64,000 nt of DNA, taken from NCBI RefSeq assembly GCF_001619875.1, contig NZ_LRFC01000039.1:91248-155247 (forward strand). Reading direction: 5' to 3'. Positions 46,119 to 55,426 of this stretch are shown one piece after another. A program made the position numbers and the translations under genes. Each line of letters starts with the position of its first letter. Positions within the stretch are counted from its first letter, which is position 1. The stretch comes from Fictibacillus phosphorivorans. GTDB taxonomy: Bacteria; Bacillota; Bacilli; Bacillales; Fictibacillaceae. The notes under the pieces are model-generated. The model worked only from the letters and a program-made list of their open reading frames with translations. It had not been told where the DNA came from and did no database searches.

Positions 46119-46150
46119 GAAAAAGCCCCCTGAGTCAGGGAGCTTTTTTT
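46119..46150. terminator. Bidirectional terminator
   Basis: AAAAGCCCCCTGA / TCAGGGAGCTTTT stem with one bulge and T-runs. Confidence 0.8.
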
Positions 46151-46163
46151 CTATTGAGAACCG

Positions 46164-47300
46164 TTATCTAATGATAGGAAATTTAATAGTAAAACACGTG
46201 AAGTCTTCTCCAGAACTTACATCGATTGATCCGTTGTGCTTTTCAACGATTTGTTTACAGACAGATAGACCAAGACCAGTACCAAGAGATTTTGTTGTAA
46301 CGAACGGCTCAAATACGTTCTCTAGCAAATATCCAGGTATGGGATTTCCGTTGTTGCAAATGGCTAGATCAACAGTTTGATTTTCGTTTCTTTTTATAGA
46401 AACTCTTATCTTCCTTTCGCCATCCAAGCCGCTTAGCTCTTCTACAGCATTAACAAGGATATTTAATAATACTTGCTTGATTTGTGCGCTATCCCCTTCA
46501 ATAATGGCTTTCTCACCAATCTCAGCACTCGTAACAATATTTGCCTCTGTAAACCGAGGATACATGAAATCCATCATTTCCTGAAGCAGGGATGATAGTG
46601 GAATCTTTTCAAGCTTATCTTCTAAGCCTCTCATTTTTGATAAATAAAGAAACTGGGTGATTTTTTCTTCAAGGCTTTGCATTTCATTTTGAATGATTTC
46701 AAAGTAATACTGAGATTGATCCGTTTTTTCCAGCTCTTTTTGCAGCAGATAGATGAATCCCTTTACAGATGTGAGCGGGTTACGGAATTCATGTGCAAAG
46801 CTTGCCGCAATCTGGCCAAGCATAGTTAATCGATCATGGTGCATCTCTTGAATGAATTGATTTTTTCGCTCAATAATTGAATCTTTAAGTGCTGTGTACT
46901 CCTTCACGCTTAAAAATACAAGCTGGTCAAAATAACGCTGCATTTTTAAGACACCCTCGCCTTTTGCTTGGTCATTTAATAATGAACACATTAAAAGCTC
47001 ATACACGATACTGCGGCCAACATTTATGTTGTGGACAAAATCCCCTACGTTCGCTTTAGCTTCAATCCGTTCTTTGGCAATCTTGGTTGTTAATGCATGC
47101 AATCTTTCAAGTGACCCTGTTTCCAAATAATAGATCAGTTCTACAATCGTTTGATGTCCGTTCTTTTTTACTTCCTCATAGAAAGGGTCATTTTGAGGCA
47201 ACAGTACTCTTTCCAGCCATTTTTCCACAATGCTTGATTTTTGTTCGCTTAGAAAATGAGCGAGTTCTGTATTTATTTTTATGTTTGTACTGCTATCCAA
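46164..47300 (-). CDS. Soluble sensor histidine kinase (orphan)
   Basis: A 378-residue histidine kinase, TTG start at 47300 behind AAAGGG (a GTG three codons earlier overlaps that site). The N-terminal ~150 residues are all-helical without membrane segments and resemble RsbR-type N-terminal sensor domains (FLSEQKSSIVEKWLERV). HisKA H-box SFAHEFRNPLTSVKGF near 167-182, N-box LLNILVNAVEEL near 275, F-box VFEPFVTTK and G2 GTGLGLSVCKQI near 340-355. No response regulator gene is adjacent, as with sporulation phosphorelay kinases of Bacillus; that role is an inference. Confidence 0.85.
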   Translation of the reverse strand: MDSSTNIKINTELAHFLSEQKSSIVEKWLERVLLPQNDPFYEEVKKNGHQTIVELIYYLETGSLERLHALTTKIAKERIEAKANVGDFVHNINVGRSIVYELLMCSLLNDQAKGEGVLKMQRYFDQLVFLSVKEYTALKDSIIERKNQFIQEMHHDRLTMLGQIAASFAHEFRNPLTSVKGFIYLLQKELEKTDQSQYYFEIIQNEMQSLEEKITQFLYLSKMRGLEDKLEKIPLSSLLQEMMDFMYPRFTEANIVTSAEIGEKAIIEGDSAQIKQVLLNILVNAVEELSGLDGERKIRVSIKRNENQTVDLAICNNGNPIPGYLLENVFEPFVTTKSLGTGLGLSVCKQIVEKHNGSIDVSSGEDFTCFTIKFPIIR

Positions 47301-47464
47301 TATAATCACCCTTTAAGTAAAACAAATTCTCCCCCCATTATGAATGATATTCCTTCTTTCTACAATGCATTGTCGAAATCTGTATATTCTATGGAAAAAT
47401 ATACATGAAGTATTACACTATGGAGAAACTATCACATAAATGAGTAAACGAAAGGATGGTTTCC

Positions 47465-48346
47465 ATGCATACGATGTGGAAAGGTGCAATCAGCTTTGGG
47501 TTAGTAAACATACCGATCAAGCTGTTTGCTGCTACGGAAAATAAGGATATAAAAATGAGGTATCTTCACGAAAAGTGCCATAGTCCTGTTCAATATGAAA
47601 AGATCTGTCCCGTTTGTGAAGAGACAGTAGATTCAAAAGAAATTGTAAAAGGGTACGAATACGAACCAGGAAAATTTGTCGTGGTAGAAAAAGAAGAATT
47701 AGATGAACTTGCAGGTGTTTCTGATAAATCCATTGAAATCATTGATTTTATTCAATTAGAAGAAATTGATCCTATTTTCTACAATCGGTCCTATTTTATT
47801 GGCCCTGGAGAGAATGGAATAAAATCATTTGCTCTTCTCAAGAAAGCAATGGAAGACACCGGGAAAATTGGATTAGCAAAATTCACGCTTAGATCAAAAG
47901 AACATCTTGCTGCCGTTCGCGTTTATAAGAATGGCCTTGTTTTGGAGACCATTTTTTATCCAGACGAAGTTCGAAATATTGACCACGTACCTGGTTTAAC
48001 AGACGATGTTTCTTTGAATGAAAAAGAAGTTGATATGGCAAAACAGCTGATTGAACAATTAACTTCTCCGTTTGAACCAGAAAAATATGAGGATGAATAC
48101 CGTGAAGCCGTTTTGGAATTGATCAATAGTAAGATCTCGGGTGATGAAGTTAAGGTTGCTAAAGAAAAGCCAAAAACAAATGTGGTCGACTTAATGGAAG
48201 CACTTCAAGCGTCGATCAACGAGAGTAAAGGAAAAGAAACGGTTAGTAAAGAGAAAAAAACAAAAGAAACTTCTTCCCAAAAAGCATCGGGTGAAACGAA
48301 AGCAAAAAAGAAAAAGTCATCCGCTAAAAAGAAAGCGAGTTCATGA
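47465..48346 (+). CDS. ku: Non-homologous end-joining protein Ku
   Basis: A 293-residue bacterial Ku beginning MHTMWKGAISFGLVNIPIKL, the diagnostic N-terminus. The DNA-encircling core runs to about residue 235, followed by a Lys/Ser-rich flexible tail (KKKKSSAKKKASS) that binds DNA and the ligase. The start is at 47465; an upstream in-frame ATG overlaps the AAAGGATGG site. Its stop codon overlaps the ligase gene start (ATGA). It binds double-strand ends and recruits LigD. Confidence 0.93.
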   Translation: MHTMWKGAISFGLVNIPIKLFAATENKDIKMRYLHEKCHSPVQYEKICPVCEETVDSKEIVKGYEYEPGKFVVVEKEELDELAGVSDKSIEIIDFIQLEEIDPIFYNRSYFIGPGENGIKSFALLKKAMEDTGKIGLAKFTLRSKEHLAAVRVYKNGLVLETIFYPDEVRNIDHVPGLTDDVSLNEKEVDMAKQLIEQLTSPFEPEKYEDEYREAVLELINSKISGDEVKVAKEKPKTNVVDLMEALQASINESKGKETVSKEKKTKETSSQKASGETKAKKKKSSAKKKASS

Positions 48347-49305
48347 TTAATCGGTTTTTAAAACCCATGCTCCCTTCTCTTTCAACGGATCTGCCTAAAG
48401 GTGAGAATTGGGTATATGAAGTAAAATATGATGGTTTCAGATGTCTATTATATTGGGACGAATCATCGATCATCATGACTTCTCGAAACGGTCACGAGCT
48501 TCACACGATTTTCCCAGAGATTCCTTACTACTTAAAAAATCTTCAGGGAAAGATTAAACACCTACTTCCCCTATTAATCGACGGAGAGCTTTGTATACTT
48601 GAAAATCAGTTTAAGGCGAGCTTTGAACAAATTCAAAAGAGAGGAAGACTCAAACAAAATGATAGAATCAAAAAAGCATCTGAACTCTTTCCTTCTTCTT
48701 TTTGTTCTTTCGATCTACTGGCACTAGAAGGCAAGTATATCTATCAGCAGCTTTTTTTACAAAGAAAGGAAAAATTGCAACATCTGCTTCATATGCTTGG
48801 TGTTCATACAGATGAAGTGTCCCTTACTAGCCCTATTAATTATATTCCTTTCACTTCTGACAAAGTAAAACTCGAGAAGACTGTTCAGACTCACGAGAGT
48901 GAAGGGATCGTTGCAAAGGATATTACGAATAAATGGTCGCCTGGAGAAAGGGCAAACAAATGGATCAAAGTGAAAAACCTAAGAGTAAACACATTTTTTA
49001 TTCTTGGTTATGATACCGAAAACGGCTTTTTCCATGTGGGGGTTATAAAAGACCAAACCGTTTTCTTTACAGGATTGTTTTCTCATGGAATTTCTCCTGA
49101 AGAGAAAGAAGCATTAATTCAAATTGTGAAAAAGAATCAAAACGGAAAGTCAGGTTCTTTCATATCGTTAGAACCTTCTATATGTGTAGACCTATCCTAT
49201 TTGGAGCTGTATAAGAATCAATTAAGACAGCCTAGGTTTGTATCTTTTCGATTTGATGTACATTGGGAGGAATGCACATGGGAAAGCCTGCAAAAGAGCC
49301 ATTAA
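48343..49305 (+). CDS. ligD: LigD ATP-dependent DNA ligase module (separate gene)
   Basis: A 320-residue ATP-dependent ligase. Motif I EVKYDGFR with adenylated Lys near 29, motif III-type LLIDGELCILE near 72, motif IV ESEGIVAKD near 186, motif V WIKVKN near 207, then an OB fold ending DVHWEECTWESLQKSH. In B. subtilis the ligase is the N-terminal part of a 611-residue fusion with the polymerase domain; here it ends with its own stop. It overlaps ku by 4 nt and the polymerase gene by 27 nt. Confidence 0.9.
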   Translation: MINRFLKPMLPSLSTDLPKGENWVYEVKYDGFRCLLYWDESSIIMTSRNGHELHTIFPEIPYYLKNLQGKIKHLLPLLIDGELCILENQFKASFEQIQKRGRLKQNDRIKKASELFPSSFCSFDLLALEGKYIYQQLFLQRKEKLQHLLHMLGVHTDEVSLTSPINYIPFTSDKVKLEKTVQTHESEGIVAKDITNKWSPGERANKWIKVKNLRVNTFFILGYDTENGFFHVGVIKDQTVFFTGLFSHGISPEEKEALIQIVKKNQNGKSGSFISLEPSICVDLSYLELYKNQLRQPRFVSFRFDVHWEECTWESLQKSH

Positions 49306-50198
49306 ACCTTAACGTTAACGGTGAAGTTGTTACATTAACCAGTCCGGATAAGCCCCTTTGGCCAGAACTACATATTGTAAAGGTGGAATATATTAATTAC
49401 TTGACTCAACTTGCTCCCTACATGCTCCCTTTTTTAAGAGACCGTGCTTTGACCGTCATCAGGTATCCTCATGGTGTTGGCGATGAGCGGTTTTATCAAA
49501 AAAATTGCCCAGATTATGCCCCACCGTTTGTAAATACTGTTAAGGAAGATGATATCAATTATATCGTGTGCAACAACTTGCCAACGTTGCTGTGGCTGGG
49601 CAATCAGCTTGCGTTCGAGTTTCATATTCCTTACCGGACATCTAGTACCAGTTACCCATCTGAGATCGTAATGGATCTTGACCCGCCTTCACGAAATGAG
49701 TTCCAGCTCTCTGTAGAAGCAGCCATTATGATCAAAGAGATTTGCGACAAGTTAAACCTTTCTACATTTATTAAGACTAGTGGTAATAAAGGAATGCAAA
49801 TTTATATTCCCCTTCCTGATGGTAAGGTAACTTTTGACGAATCACGCCTCTTTACAGAGTTCCTCGCTCATTATTTGATTCAACAAGAACCTAAATGGTT
49901 TACGATTGAACGATTGAAAAAGAATCGCGGAAACCGATGTTATGTGGATTATATTCAGCATGCTGAAGGTAAAACGATTATCGCCCCTTACTCGGTAAGA
50001 GGTAATGAGGATGCGCTTGTTGCAACACCGTTACACTGGCATGAAGTGAACCAGTCTTTAAGGCCCGAAATGTTCCCTTTAAACGTAATAAATGACCGGG
50101 TGAAAGATGTCGGCGATCCGTTTAAAGACTTTTTTAAAGCAAAAAGTAATCAGCCGATCCTGCCTGTCATAAAAGCACTCAAAGAAAAAAGCCTCTAA
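49279..50198 (+). CDS. LigD polymerase/primase module (separate gene)
   Basis: A 306-residue archaeo-eukaryotic primase-type polymerase. Catalytic acid motif EIVMDLDPPS near 136-145, SGNKGMQIYIPL near 173, and TIIAPYSVRGNEDALVATPLHW near 232-253. It fills or adds nucleotides at ends held by Ku. The start at 49279 follows GGGAGGAATGCAC, which lies in the ligase coding sequence; the frame is open to 49263. It is in a different reading frame from the ligase. No nuclease (PE) domain is seen. Confidence 0.87.
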
Positions 50199-50242
50199 GG
50201 AGATAAAAGAATCTTCTTTAGGCTTCGTTGTTAGTGTAAGGG

Positions 50243-50299
50243 GTTGATTTCCGTTACAGGTGCTCGCTTTCCGCTGGCAGGCGGTGAGCCACATTCGAA
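50243..50299 (+). repeat. Half copy of the GTTGATT hairpin element
   Basis: GTTGATTTCCGTTACAGGTG, CTCGCTTTCCGCTGGCAGGC and GGTGAGCCACATTCG match the left arm of the full element. The right arm is absent. Located between the convergent polymerase gene and malR. Confidence 0.8.
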
Positions 50300-50308
50300 A
50301 AGGAACCC

Positions 50309-51331
50309 TTATTTCACACTGCTGCAAGTTTGTCGCTTCACTAATTCAAATGGTACGACAACTCGCTTTGCTGGTTTATCAGGTGTATTGATGCATTCTA
50401 GCAATCCTTTAGCCGCTTCATAACCAAGTTTAAATATATTAATATCTACAGAAGTTAATGAAGGTGATGAAAGCTCTGATAACATAACATTATTAAAGCT
50501 CAATAACGATATATCATCTGGAACACTTACTCCTAATTCGTTTAGTGTACTTAGGACCCCAAATGACATAACATCATCAATCACAAGAAGTGCGGATGGA
50601 GGCTCTTTTAAGGCAAGTAGTTCTTTAACCGCTTCCTGCCCTCCTTCTTTTAAAAACTCTTCATGAACAATATATTCGTCTTTGTATGGTAGCCCTGCGT
50701 TTCGAATGGCTTTTTCATAACCTAATAACCGGTCGATGGTTACGACTAAATTTAAATTTCCACCTACAAAACCGATTCGTTCATGACCGAGTGAAATCAA
50801 ATATTCCGTCATTTCTTGTGCAGCCTTAAAGTTATCATTGTCTATATGCGTTATGCTTTCCGCGTTCTTAAATGGCTTACCAATAACAGTAAACGGGAAT
50901 TTCTGTTCTTGCAAATAGCACATGATACGGTCATCCACACGGGAATATAACATTACGATTCCATCAACGCGACGCCCTTGCACCATACGGACAACACCTT
51001 CAAATATTTCATCTTCCGTATTCCCCGTTGACATATATAAGGCATATTCTTGTTCGTGAGCAATTGTACTGATCCCTCTGATAACTTCTGGAAAGAAGGG
51101 ATTTTGGAATGCTTTATCAGCCGAACTTGGCATAACAAGTCCAATGGCTTGGGTGCTTCGGTTTGCTAAACTTCTAGCATTGAAGTTTGGATGATAGCCA
51201 AGATAGTCCATTGCTTCTTTTACTTTTCGTTTTGTTTTTTCAGAGATACGAGGGTTGTTTGCGATTACTCTTGATACAGTAGACGGAGCAACATCTGCTA
51301 ATTTTGCTACATCTTTTATTGTAACTGACAT
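50309..51331 (-). CDS. malR: LacI-family regulator, MalR-like
   Basis: A 340-residue LacI/GalR repressor. Helix-turn-helix TIKDVAKLADVAPSTVSRVI at residues 4-23, hinge ARSLAN near 54, then a periplasmic-binding-type effector domain (IGLVMPSS; VTIDRLLGYEKAIRNAGL; SALLVIDDVMSFGVLSTL). The location next to the maltodextrin genes suggests it controls them in response to maltose or a maltodextrin. AAAGGGGG precedes the ATG. A hairpin element separates it from the amylase gene. Confidence 0.88.
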   Translation of the reverse strand: MSVTIKDVAKLADVAPSTVSRVIANNPRISEKTKRKVKEAMDYLGYHPNFNARSLANRSTQAIGLVMPSSADKAFQNPFFPEVIRGISTIAHEQEYALYMSTGNTEDEIFEGVVRMVQGRRVDGIVMLYSRVDDRIMCYLQEQKFPFTVIGKPFKNAESITHIDNDNFKAAQEMTEYLISLGHERIGFVGGNLNLVVTIDRLLGYEKAIRNAGLPYKDEYIVHEEFLKEGGQEAVKELLALKEPPSALLVIDDVMSFGVLSTLNELGVSVPDDISLLSFNNVMLSELSSPSLTSVDINIFKLGYEAAKGLLECINTPDKPAKRVVVPFELVKRQTCSSVK

Positions 51332-51464
51332 GTTATAGTCCCCCTTTCAGACTATTTGGCTTTGTGTATACGCTTACTTAATCCTACATCATTGTATAGA
51401 ATTTCTAGTAAAAAAGAAATATTAATTATTTTGGATTTGTTAAACAATGTAGCGCTTGAAAGTG

Positions 51465-51592
51465 GTTGATCTCCGTTACAGATGCTCGCTTTCCGCGGGG
51501 CAGGCGGTGAGCCCCTTGCCGCTTTGCGCCCTTAAGGGTCTCACCTGACCGCTTGTCCTAGCCGTAGTCTCGCATCTTTCACTGCAATCAAC
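51465..51592. repeat. Full GTTGATT hairpin element
   Basis: A 128-bp copy from GTTGATC to AATCAAC, with GCTCGCTTTCCGCGGGGCAG, GCGGTGAGCC and the complementary GGTCTCACCTGACCGCTTGT. It fills most of the gap 51332-51619 between malR and the amylase gene. Confidence 0.85.
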
Positions 51593-51619
51593 TTGACAAT
51601 GAAGAAAATGAAACAAGAA

Positions 51620-53143
51620 TCAAGAACGCTTATTTCTTTTTAATAGATAGAGAATAATACCAGCTGCGACAATTAGTCCACAGGCTAGAATATATGTCAT
51701 CCATTGAGTGTCGGCCTTTTGTACCGAATAAATCTGCACCTTTTCTCCGTCTAGAGTCAAGTCGACTTTGTTTTTCTTTACCTTAATTTCATCTTTGTTT
51801 AGGAGACTCACTAGCTTTCTATCTTGTAAGTCCTTATCTGCAAATGAAATGGTATTTTTCTTTTTATCATTGTTATAGACCATATAAAGTGTTTCATCTT
51901 TATATGATCGCTTAAAGACCGCTGTTCCCCCTTGATCAACCAACATCGAATAATCTCCGCGGCGAAGAGCAGGGTGTTTTTGTCTTAGCTTCCCTAGTTT
52001 GGCTGTGAAAGCCTCCATATTCTTATTCTGTGAAAAATCCATCATTCTGCGGTTGTCAGGATCTTTTGCACCATCCATCATGTGCTCTGTTCCTTGGTAA
52101 AGAATTGGAATTCCAGGTGCAGTATAAAGATAAGTTAAAGCCATTTTAAGTCTTTTCTCTGGATCTTCTTGCTTTAACAGCACTTCACGCACAAATCGAG
52201 TGTTGTCGTGATTATCAATAAAGTTTCCTAATGTATAAGGGTCTTTATAATAAAATTTGTTTCTTTCCCATACTGCATTCAGTTCAGAAAGTGATTGTCC
52301 GCTTTGTCTAAAGATACGGACCATTTCATTAAACAATGGATAATCAACAAACGATCCAATTCCTGCTTTGTTGTAATCTGCAATATATCTTGGGTCGTTG
52401 TGCCATACTTCACCAATTAAGTAAAAGCCGGGCTTGGTTTGCTTAACACGGTCAGAGAATTCTCTCCAAAAATCTTTTGGAACGTGTTTTACTGTATCTA
52501 AACGATAGCCGTCAATATCCGTTTCTTTTATCCAATACTCGGCCATATCCAAAAGATACTTTCGTGTTTCTGGATTTTCTGTATTGAGGTCAGGCAGCCC
52601 TGCCAGCCAACCGTTTTCTACTTCTTGTTGATTATCCCAGTTTCCGATCTCCATCTGCGGATGAAACCAGTCCTTTTTTTCTGCGTCAACTAACCATGGG
52701 TGCTGATATCCAGTGTGATTTACGACTAAATCTACTATTACTTTAATGTCACGGTCATGAGCTTGTTTCACTAACTTCTTTAAATCTTCCTTAGAGCCAA
52801 AATGCTCTTCCGTTTCGTAAAAGTCCTCTGTCCAGTAACCGTGGTACCCTTTTGTCTCGTTTTTAACGACAGGCGTCAGCCAAATGGCTGTTACACCAAG
52901 GTCACTTAAATAATCAAGCTTTTCAATAATCCCTTTAAAATCACCGCCATGATAGGCTAGAGGATCATTTAAATCCACTTCAAAGTCATTGCTTTTATCT
53001 CCATTATGAAACCTGTCTACCATAATAAAGTAGATCGTTTCATCTCTCCATGATCGCTCTTCCTTTTTTTCTGCAAGCGCTTTATTTTGAACAGATAAAA
53101 AAAGAAGAAACGCTAAGCCTAAGAACATCATTCTTTTGACCAT
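51620..53143 (-). CDS. Membrane-anchored extracellular alpha-amylase (GH13)
   Basis: A 507-residue GH13 enzyme. N-terminal signal peptide MVKRMMFLGLAFLLFLSV cut near ALAEKK, catalytic barrel with VVNHTG near 148, GYRLDTVKH (nucleophile Asp near 217), IGEVWHN (acid Glu near 246), and NFIDNHDNTRF (Asp near 314), a C-terminal beta domain, and a terminal membrane helix WMTYILACGLIVAAGIILYLL followed by KRNKRS. So it should be held on the outer face of the membrane, supplying maltodextrins to MalEFG. AAGGAGG precedes the ATG. Last gene of malE-malF-malG-amylase. Confidence 0.9.
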   Translation of the reverse strand: MVKRMMFLGLAFLLFLSVQNKALAEKKEERSWRDETIYFIMVDRFHNGDKSNDFEVDLNDPLAYHGGDFKGIIEKLDYLSDLGVTAIWLTPVVKNETKGYHGYWTEDFYETEEHFGSKEDLKKLVKQAHDRDIKVIVDLVVNHTGYQHPWLVDAEKKDWFHPQMEIGNWDNQQEVENGWLAGLPDLNTENPETRKYLLDMAEYWIKETDIDGYRLDTVKHVPKDFWREFSDRVKQTKPGFYLIGEVWHNDPRYIADYNKAGIGSFVDYPLFNEMVRIFRQSGQSLSELNAVWERNKFYYKDPYTLGNFIDNHDNTRFVREVLLKQEDPEKRLKMALTYLYTAPGIPILYQGTEHMMDGAKDPDNRRMMDFSQNKNMEAFTAKLGKLRQKHPALRRGDYSMLVDQGGTAVFKRSYKDETLYMVYNNDKKKNTISFADKDLQDRKLVSLLNKDEIKVKKNKVDLTLDGEKVQIYSVQKADTQWMTYILACGLIVAAGIILYLLKRNKRS

Positions 53144-53173
53144 CGCCGTTCCTCCTTGAGTGCTTTGCTGTTT

Positions 53174-54010
53174 TTAACCTTTTGTACCACCAGCTGTTAG
53201 TCCAGAAATAAAGTAACGCTGCAGTGATAAGAAAAGCAGACCAATCGGAATTGCTACTAAAACAGAACCTGCTGCAAAAAGTGTAAAGCTGTTTCCAAAT
53301 TCGTTCTTAATCATGTTAAACAAACCAACCGCAAGTGTCATCTTTTCATCTGAGCTGATTAGAATCGAAGCTAAGATAAAGTCAGCGAACGGTGAAATGA
53401 AACTAAAGAGTGCGATTACCGCAAGAATTGGCTTTGAAAGCGGAAGAATGATCTGCCAAAAGATACGGAAGTGCCCAGCACCATCAATACGTGCAGATTC
53501 ATCTAATTCTTTAGGAATCGTATCATAATAGTTCTTCGCTAAGTATGTGTTCATCGGAATTAATCCGCCCACGTACACAAGAATTAAGGCAAAGTGTGTA
53601 TCAAGCAAACCTACTTGGTATGCAAGAATATAGATTGCCAAGATGGCTACGAATTGCGGAATCATCTGCAAAATCAAGAAAAGAAGAAGTCCGTTCTTAC
53701 GTCCAACAAACTTGTATCTTGAAAATGCATAAGCTGTAAGACCAATAAAGATTACCGAAAGTACCATTGTGATAAAGCAAATTTTCAGTGTGTTCCAGTA
53801 CCAAATGAGGTAATCCGTTTCAGCGAACAGCTTTTTATAATGAGTCAATGTCGCATTCTCAGGAATGATCGTTGAGCTCGATAGTGTGTTACCTGGGTTA
53901 AAGGAAGAACCAATAACCCAGAGAATTGGATAGATTACGATTGCTATAGCCGACAATAATACTAGATAGGACAGAGTTAAACGAATTCTTCTTGCTGTTT
54001 TTATACTCAT
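53174..54010 (-). CDS. malG: Maltodextrin ABC permease MalG
   Basis: A 278-residue permease with six helices. The ATPase-contact loop LDESARIDGAGHFRIFWQIILP lies near 170-190. It pairs with MalF for maltodextrin uptake (MdxG in B. subtilis). The ATPase (MsmX type in Bacillus) is not coded here. It is one base from malF. Confidence 0.92.
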   Translation of the reverse strand: MSIKTARRIRLTLSYLVLLSAIAIVIYPILWVIGSSFNPGNTLSSSTIIPENATLTHYKKLFAETDYLIWYWNTLKICFITMVLSVIFIGLTAYAFSRYKFVGRKNGLLLFLILQMIPQFVAILAIYILAYQVGLLDTHFALILVYVGGLIPMNTYLAKNYYDTIPKELDESARIDGAGHFRIFWQIILPLSKPILAVIALFSFISPFADFILASILISSDEKMTLAVGLFNMIKNEFGNSFTLFAAGSVLVAIPIGLLFLSLQRYFISGLTAGGTKG

Positions 54011-54011
54011 A

Positions 54012-55301
54012 TTAAATCATTCCTTCGTCCTTAAATGATTTCGTCTTTCTAAACTGCCATAGGGCAAGTGAAACGATAATTAACGATAATAGTACAGTTA
54101 CTGCTGCAGCCTTGCTATATTGAGCTGAAGTCATCGTTAAGTTATAGATCCATGAGATTAGGATATCTGTTCCTCCTGCATTTTGATCAGCTACTGCAGG
54201 ACCACCGTTGTTAAAGAGGTAGATAACGTTAAAGTTATTAAAGTTAAACGTATATTGTGTAATTAAGATTGGTGCTGTTGTAAATAGAATCATTGGCAGT
54301 GTAATCTTGCGGAACTTATCCCAGTTCGATGCGCCATCTACTGTTGCAGCTTCATACAATTCACCCGGTATGGACTGAAGTACGCCAGTTGTCATCGCCA
54401 TGATGAACGGGAAGCCTAGCCAAGATTGAATAAAGATCAATGCGATCTTCGTATAAAAAGGATCTGTCATCCAAGGTATGGAATCGATTCCAAGTGGTGC
54501 TAAAAGAGATTGGTTAATCGCCCCAAATGTGTCATTAAACAATCCTGAGAAAATTAAAATCGATACGAATGCTGGTACTGCCCAAGGCAAGATCAATAGT
54601 GTTCTTATAACACCCTTAAACTTAATTTCCTTTTGGTTTAAAACAACTGCCAGGAAAATACCTACTGAAACTTGAAGTGTTGTTGCCGTAAAAGTCCAGA
54701 TAATCGTCCATGCAAAAACAGATATGAAAGTTTCACGCCAAATATCTAACGAGAATATTTCAATAAAGTTCTTGAACCCTACCCAATCCACAAGTTTTGC
54801 TGGTGGAGAGTTATATAGGTTGTAGTTCGTGAAAGCAAGAAGCAACATGAAAATAATCGGAAAAATAACAACAAAGATTAATAATAGGAATCCAGGACCA
54901 ACCATTAAGTACGGGAATCCTTTATCAACTACATTGTGGTATTGCTCTTTCAGTGTGCTTAGTTTTAACCCTTGATCACGCTTTTTCCCATTCTGGTAAG
55001 CATCATAAATGTTAAATGAGTAAAACCCTAATCCGATTGCTACTACGAGTATTGATATAACCCCGTTTACTAGCAAGAATATTGAGTGATCACGAGGCAC
55101 TTCAGTACCAAGAGTTACAATTCCCCAAAGCCCGATATTTAGAAAATCCAAAAATGCAATAAAATAACATGCTGCTAAAATTAAGAATGCGAAACCTTTA
55201 ACAAATTGTTTGTTATAAAATTGCCCCATTCCTGGAATGATGGACAGCAGCGCTGCCGACTTACGATGTGTCATTACAGGGTTCCCCTTTCTTTTGCCCA
55301 C
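54012..55301 (-). CDS. malF: Maltodextrin ABC permease MalF
   Basis: A 429-residue permease, longer than MalG through its N-terminal region with two or three additional helices (ILAACYFIAFLDFLNIG; LVNGVISILVVAIGLGF). The EAA loop is YEAATVDGASNWDKFRKITLP near 318-338. Matches MdxF of B. subtilis. It forms the channel with MalG. Confidence 0.92.
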   Translation of the reverse strand: MGKRKGNPVMTHRKSAALLSIIPGMGQFYNKQFVKGFAFLILAACYFIAFLDFLNIGLWGIVTLGTEVPRDHSIFLLVNGVISILVVAIGLGFYSFNIYDAYQNGKKRDQGLKLSTLKEQYHNVVDKGFPYLMVGPGFLLLIFVVIFPIIFMLLLAFTNYNLYNSPPAKLVDWVGFKNFIEIFSLDIWRETFISVFAWTIIWTFTATTLQVSVGIFLAVVLNQKEIKFKGVIRTLLILPWAVPAFVSILIFSGLFNDTFGAINQSLLAPLGIDSIPWMTDPFYTKIALIFIQSWLGFPFIMAMTTGVLQSIPGELYEAATVDGASNWDKFRKITLPMILFTTAPILITQYTFNFNNFNVIYLFNNGGPAVADQNAGGTDILISWIYNLTMTSAQYSKAAAVTVLLSLIIVSLALWQFRKTKSFKDEGMI

Positions 55302-55378
55302 TTACTGTTTTGTGTTTTGTTCGAAAGATTTTAGGACCCATTCATAAGCAAATCTTTCCAACAAACACAATAGTTAGA

Positions 55379-55413
55379 GAAAGCAGTACCCGCGACTTTT
55401 GGGTACCGCTTTC
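55379..55413 (-). terminator. Intercistronic hairpin between malE and malF
   Basis: AAGCAGTACCC / GGGTACCGCTT stem (one mismatch) without a strong T-run on the minus strand. More likely a partial terminator or an RNA-stabilising hairpin for malE than a full stop. Confidence 0.55.
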
Positions 55414-55426
55414 CTCTAATTATTTA

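Noticed and set aside
47310..47464. Sigma-G-type promoter for ku
   Set aside because: B. subtilis ku-ligD is expressed in the forespore, so I looked for one, but no pair of boxes with the right spacing was found.
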